Source: DASPKW01 sp038244055
GTDB lineage: Bacteria; Planctomycetota; Phycisphaerae; Tepidisphaerales; Tepidisphaeraceae
Length of the DNA: 14,923 bases
Assembly: GCA_038244055.1 (NCBI GenBank)
Contig: JBBRTW010000139.1
Coordinates: forward strand, 1 to 14,923
Direction: 5' to 3'
Shown: one piece after another, positions 12,915 through 14,923 of the stretch
Layout: the number at the start of each line of letters is the position of its first letter
Numbering within the stretch: the first letter of the stretch is position 1
Made by a program: the position numbers and the translations under genes
The notes under the pieces: model-generated
What the model saw: the letters and a program-made list of their open reading frames with translations, nothing else
The model's database searches: none
Told to the model about the DNA's origin: nothing

Positions 12915-14479
12915 GGGGTGCTTTTCCCTTCAGGAGACGGTTCGGGATCAACCGGGAGTACGAATTCGAAGACAGCGCCGCCACCATTGGCATCGTTGGA
13001 CGCGGTAAGGTTACCGCCATGGCTTTCAACAATCGAGCGGCTGATGTTGAGGCCCATGCCCAGTCCCTGGGATTTGGTGGTGTAGAAGGAGTCAAATATG
13101 CGGGGGAGGTTGTCGGGATCGATGCCCCGGCCGTTGTCGGTGACGCGGATGATGACCTGGCCGAAAGAGGGGATGGTGGCGATTTCGATGCGGCGGCGCT
13201 CGAGGGGCGTGTCCTTCATGGCATCGATCGCGTTCTGGATCAGATTCACCAGAACCTGCTGAATCTGGATGGTGTCGGCTTGGAGGCGCGGGAGGCGCGC
13301 GCCGGGGGTGAAATGGGCGCGGACCCGGCCATCGGAGAGTTCGCGAGTCATCAGGCCGATCGCTTCGGCGACTACGGCGTTGATATCGATGGAGATGAAA
13401 TCGGCGGGGGTTTGGCGAATGAAATTGCGCAGGCGGCGGACGATCTCGGCGGCGCGGTGGGCCTGGCTGGCGATGTCGCGCATGATATCGCGGCCGCGCT
13501 CGGTGGTGAGCTTGCCATCCTCGCCCAGGCGGAGGGCCGCGCCGACGAAGTTGGAAATGGCGCTGAGGGGCTGGTTGATCTCGTGGGCCAGGCCCGAGGC
13601 GATCTGGCCGAGGAGGTTGAGGCGGAGAAGGTGAGCGAGCTGGGATTGCAGCTTTCGGGCGGCATCTTCGGCATCGTGGCGGGGGGTGACATCGAGAACG
13701 ATGCCGCTCATGCGCATGGCGATGCCGAGGGAGTCGTAGATGAAGCGGCCGCGGCCGACGATCCAGTGGATCGATTGATCGGGCCAGACGACGCGGAATT
13801 CGTTCTCGAAGACAGTGCGCTGCTCGCGGGCGGCCTGGATGGCGCGCTCCAGGCCGGCGACATCTTCGGGGAGGATGCAGCGGGTGAAGGAATCGTAACG
13901 GCTGTCGAACTGATCGGGCTCGAGGCCGAAGAGGCTGGCGTATTGGCCGGACCAGACGATCTGGCCGGTCATGAGGTCCCAGTCGAAGACGCCCATGTGG
14001 CCGGAGTTCATGGCCAGTTCGAAGCGGGCGCGGGCATCGCGGGCCTCGGCGGCGGCGCGCTCGCTGACCTGGAGGGCCTTGTGATGGGCCAGGACGTTGG
14101 TGATGGTGGTGGGGAGGCGGCGGATGTGCATCGGGGTCTTGATGACGTAATCCGAAGCGCCGGCTTTCATCGCCTCGACGGCGACTTCCTCCGAGCCGGT
14201 GCCGGTGACGACCATGACGGGGAACCGGGAGTTCCGGGCGTGGACCGCGCGGAGAACGTTGAGGCCGGTGAAGCCGAGAATATTGAAATCGGTCAGGACC
14301 AGGTCGAAATTCCGCTCGAGGCCGGCAAGGGCGGCCTCGAATTCCCTGCGCGAGCCGGCGGTGGTGACGACAAAGCCGCCATCATCGCGTTCCAGGGCAT
14401 CGCGCACGAGTTCGCGGTCGAAGCGCGAGTCATCGACATAGAGCACGCGGACGCGAGATGGGCCATCGGATTGTTCCAT
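12911..14479 (-). CDS. Soluble hybrid histidine kinase: REC-PAS-HisKA-HATPase
   Basis: 522 residues, no membrane segment. N-terminal receiver (about 10-130): acidic pair Asp16/Asp17, phosphorylation Asp64 (LTDFN) and Lys114 (VIKTP). PAS domain of the PAS_3 kind (about 152-268; GVFDWDLMTG and FRVVWPDQSIHWIVGRG), then a short coiled linker. HisKA-type dimerisation helix with His299 in GLAHEINQPLSAI. ATPase: N-box VNLIQNAID (411-419), G1 DNGRGID (448-454), F-box IFDSFYTTK, G2 GLGMGLNI (472-479). The AHEINQPL motif is typical of FixL-like kinases, which pair with FixJ regulators as here. The N-terminal receiver implies that another kinase feeds this one. AAAAGGG about 7 nt before the ATG supports the start. 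The PAS ligand is unknown. Confidence 0.93.
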   Translation of the reverse strand: MEQSDGPSRVRVLYVDDSRFDRELVRDALERDDGGFVVTTAGSRREFEAALAGLERNFDLVLTDFNILGFTGLNVLRAVHARNSRFPVMVVTGTGSEEVAVEAMKAGASDYVIKTPMHIRRLPTTITNVLAHHKALQVSERAAAEARDARARFELAMNSGHMGVFDWDLMTGQIVWSGQYASLFGLEPDQFDSRYDSFTRCILPEDVAGLERAIQAAREQRTVFENEFRVVWPDQSIHWIVGRGRFIYDSLGIAMRMSGIVLDVTPRHDAEDAARKLQSQLAHLLRLNLLGQIASGLAHEINQPLSAISNFVGAALRLGEDGKLTTERGRDIMRDIASQAHRAAEIVRRLRNFIRQTPADFISIDINAVVAEAIGLMTRELSDGRVRAHFTPGARLPRLQADTIQIQQVLVNLIQNAIDAMKDTPLERRRIEIATIPSFGQVIIRVTDNGRGIDPDNLPRIFDSFYTTKSQGLGMGLNISRSIVESHGGNLTASNDANGGGAVFEFVLPVDPEPSPEGKSTP

Positions 14480-14529
14480 GGAAACGCCCTTTTCACTCCC
14501 TATCCAGACGGGGCCTTTTCATGATCTAA

Positions 14530-14558
14530 TCTGTACGCTTTTGCCGGCCGATTCGCAA
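14530..14558 (-). promoter_or_regulatory. Candidate promoter for the kinase-regulator operon
   Basis: On the minus strand TTGCGA (14558-14553) and TACAGA (14535-14530) are 17 nt apart. The implied leader of about 44 nt contains the AAAAGGG ribosome-binding site. Both hexamers are only fair matches, so this is tentative. It lies in the divergent region shared with the methyltransferase gene. Confidence 0.3.
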
Positions 14559-14674
14559 GTTATTTCCTTCGACGATGTGGGGCGGCTTGAGAGTCGGGGG
14601 GCAACTGATACGCTCATCGGTCGTGGCGCGTTCTGCGCTGGTTCACCCTGACTTCATATTCGATGCGAGCATTC

Positions 14675-14923
14675 ATGCCCGACCAACCACTGCCCGTTCC
14701 CGCGACCGATCCGACGCCGATCTTCGATCTTTACCGAGGCAGCATCGGCACGGAATTGCTCGTGGCGGCGGTGGGGCATCTGGGGCTTTTCGACGCGCTG
14801 GCGGCGGGCGCGATGTCGGCCGAGATGTTGGAGGCGAAGATCGGGCTGGCGAGCCGGCCGCTGCTGGTGCTGACGACGGCGCTGCGGGCGATGGGGCTGA
14901 TGGGGCGCGATGGGGCGGGGCGA
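14675..14923 (+). CDS. SAM-dependent O-methyltransferase-like protein, N-terminal part (cut by window end)
   Basis: The frame is open from 14663 to the window edge. Translation from the ATG at 14675 gives MPDQPLPVPATDPTPIF, then DLYRGSIGTELLVAAVGHLG and LFDALAAG, followed by a helical MSAEMLEAKIGLASRPL segment. This is the winged-helix dimerisation domain seen at the N-terminus of plant-type and bacterial O-methyltransferases (acetylserotonin O-methyltransferase-like). The SAM-binding Rossmann domain would lie beyond the window. The ATG at 14663 is an in-frame alternative; 14675 is preferred because the family's proline-rich start then opens the protein. It is transcribed divergently from the kinase gene. 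Confidence 0.7.
   Translation, partial: MPDQPLPVPATDPTPIFDLYRGSIGTELLVAAVGHLGLFDALAAGAMSAEMLEAKIGLASRPLLVLTTALRAMGLMGRDGAGR

Noticed and set aside
13019..14524. Plus-strand open frame of 501 codons across the kinase gene
   Set aside because: It is a Gly/Ala/Asp/Glu-rich mirror of the kinase, which has all of the H, N, G1, F and G2 boxes in order.

Overview
The window looks like chromosomal DNA from a GC-rich planctomycete, probably from the Phycisphaerae side of the phylum. This rests on recognised families, not on a database search. The clues are a secreted beta-propeller protein with a C-terminal CxxCH haem domain of the Planctomycetes/Verrucomicrobia type, a polytopic protein of the DUF6798 kind, a TPR-like protein ending in a UVR motif, a Uma2 nuclease-like gene, and scattered single genes such as an orphan hisA. 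No phage, plasmid, CRISPR or rRNA/tRNA gene is visible.

Left part (1-6051, all plus strand). A Uma2-family gene (216-872) overlaps by 19 nt a secreted double esterase (854-2374: SGNH domain followed by a second alpha/beta-hydrolase domain). A 69-nt hairpin repeat follows. Then come an SRPBCC-domain membrane-anchored protein (2476-3027), a small DoxX-like membrane protein (3105-3548) and a large secreted propeller/cytochrome protein (3586-6051).

Middle part (6052-7449). The gap after the cytochrome gene holds a small non-autonomous transposable element at 6062-6182. It has 15-bp terminal inverted repeats and a perfect 9-bp target duplication, and carries inside it a second copy of the hairpin found at 2383. 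A separate long imperfect inverted repeat of CACAGAG type follows at 6220-6309. hisA (6404-7150) stands alone, and a 299-nt leader region with a promoter-like pair and a 12-bp perfect palindrome precedes the next gene.

Right part (7450-14923). One 1154-residue ORF fuses a polytopic DUF6798-like membrane protein to a GH10-type glycosidase domain whose expected acid/base Glu is Asp. It converges, across a gap with degenerate hairpin repeats, on a minus-strand gene for a UVR-motif/TPR-like protein. Beyond that lies a minus-strand two-component pair: a soluble REC-PAS-HisKA-HATPase kinase and a FixJ-like regulator joined by an ATGA overlap. Divergently transcribed from the kinase is the start of a SAM-dependent O-methyltransferase-like gene that runs off the window.

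Functionally the window suggests a heterotroph attacking esterified plant or algal polysaccharide (double esterase, GH10-like domain) beside respiratory and regulatory functions. The genes do not form one obvious operon or defence system. The most unusual items are the membrane-GH10 fusion, the nested mobile element and the dual-esterase fusion.
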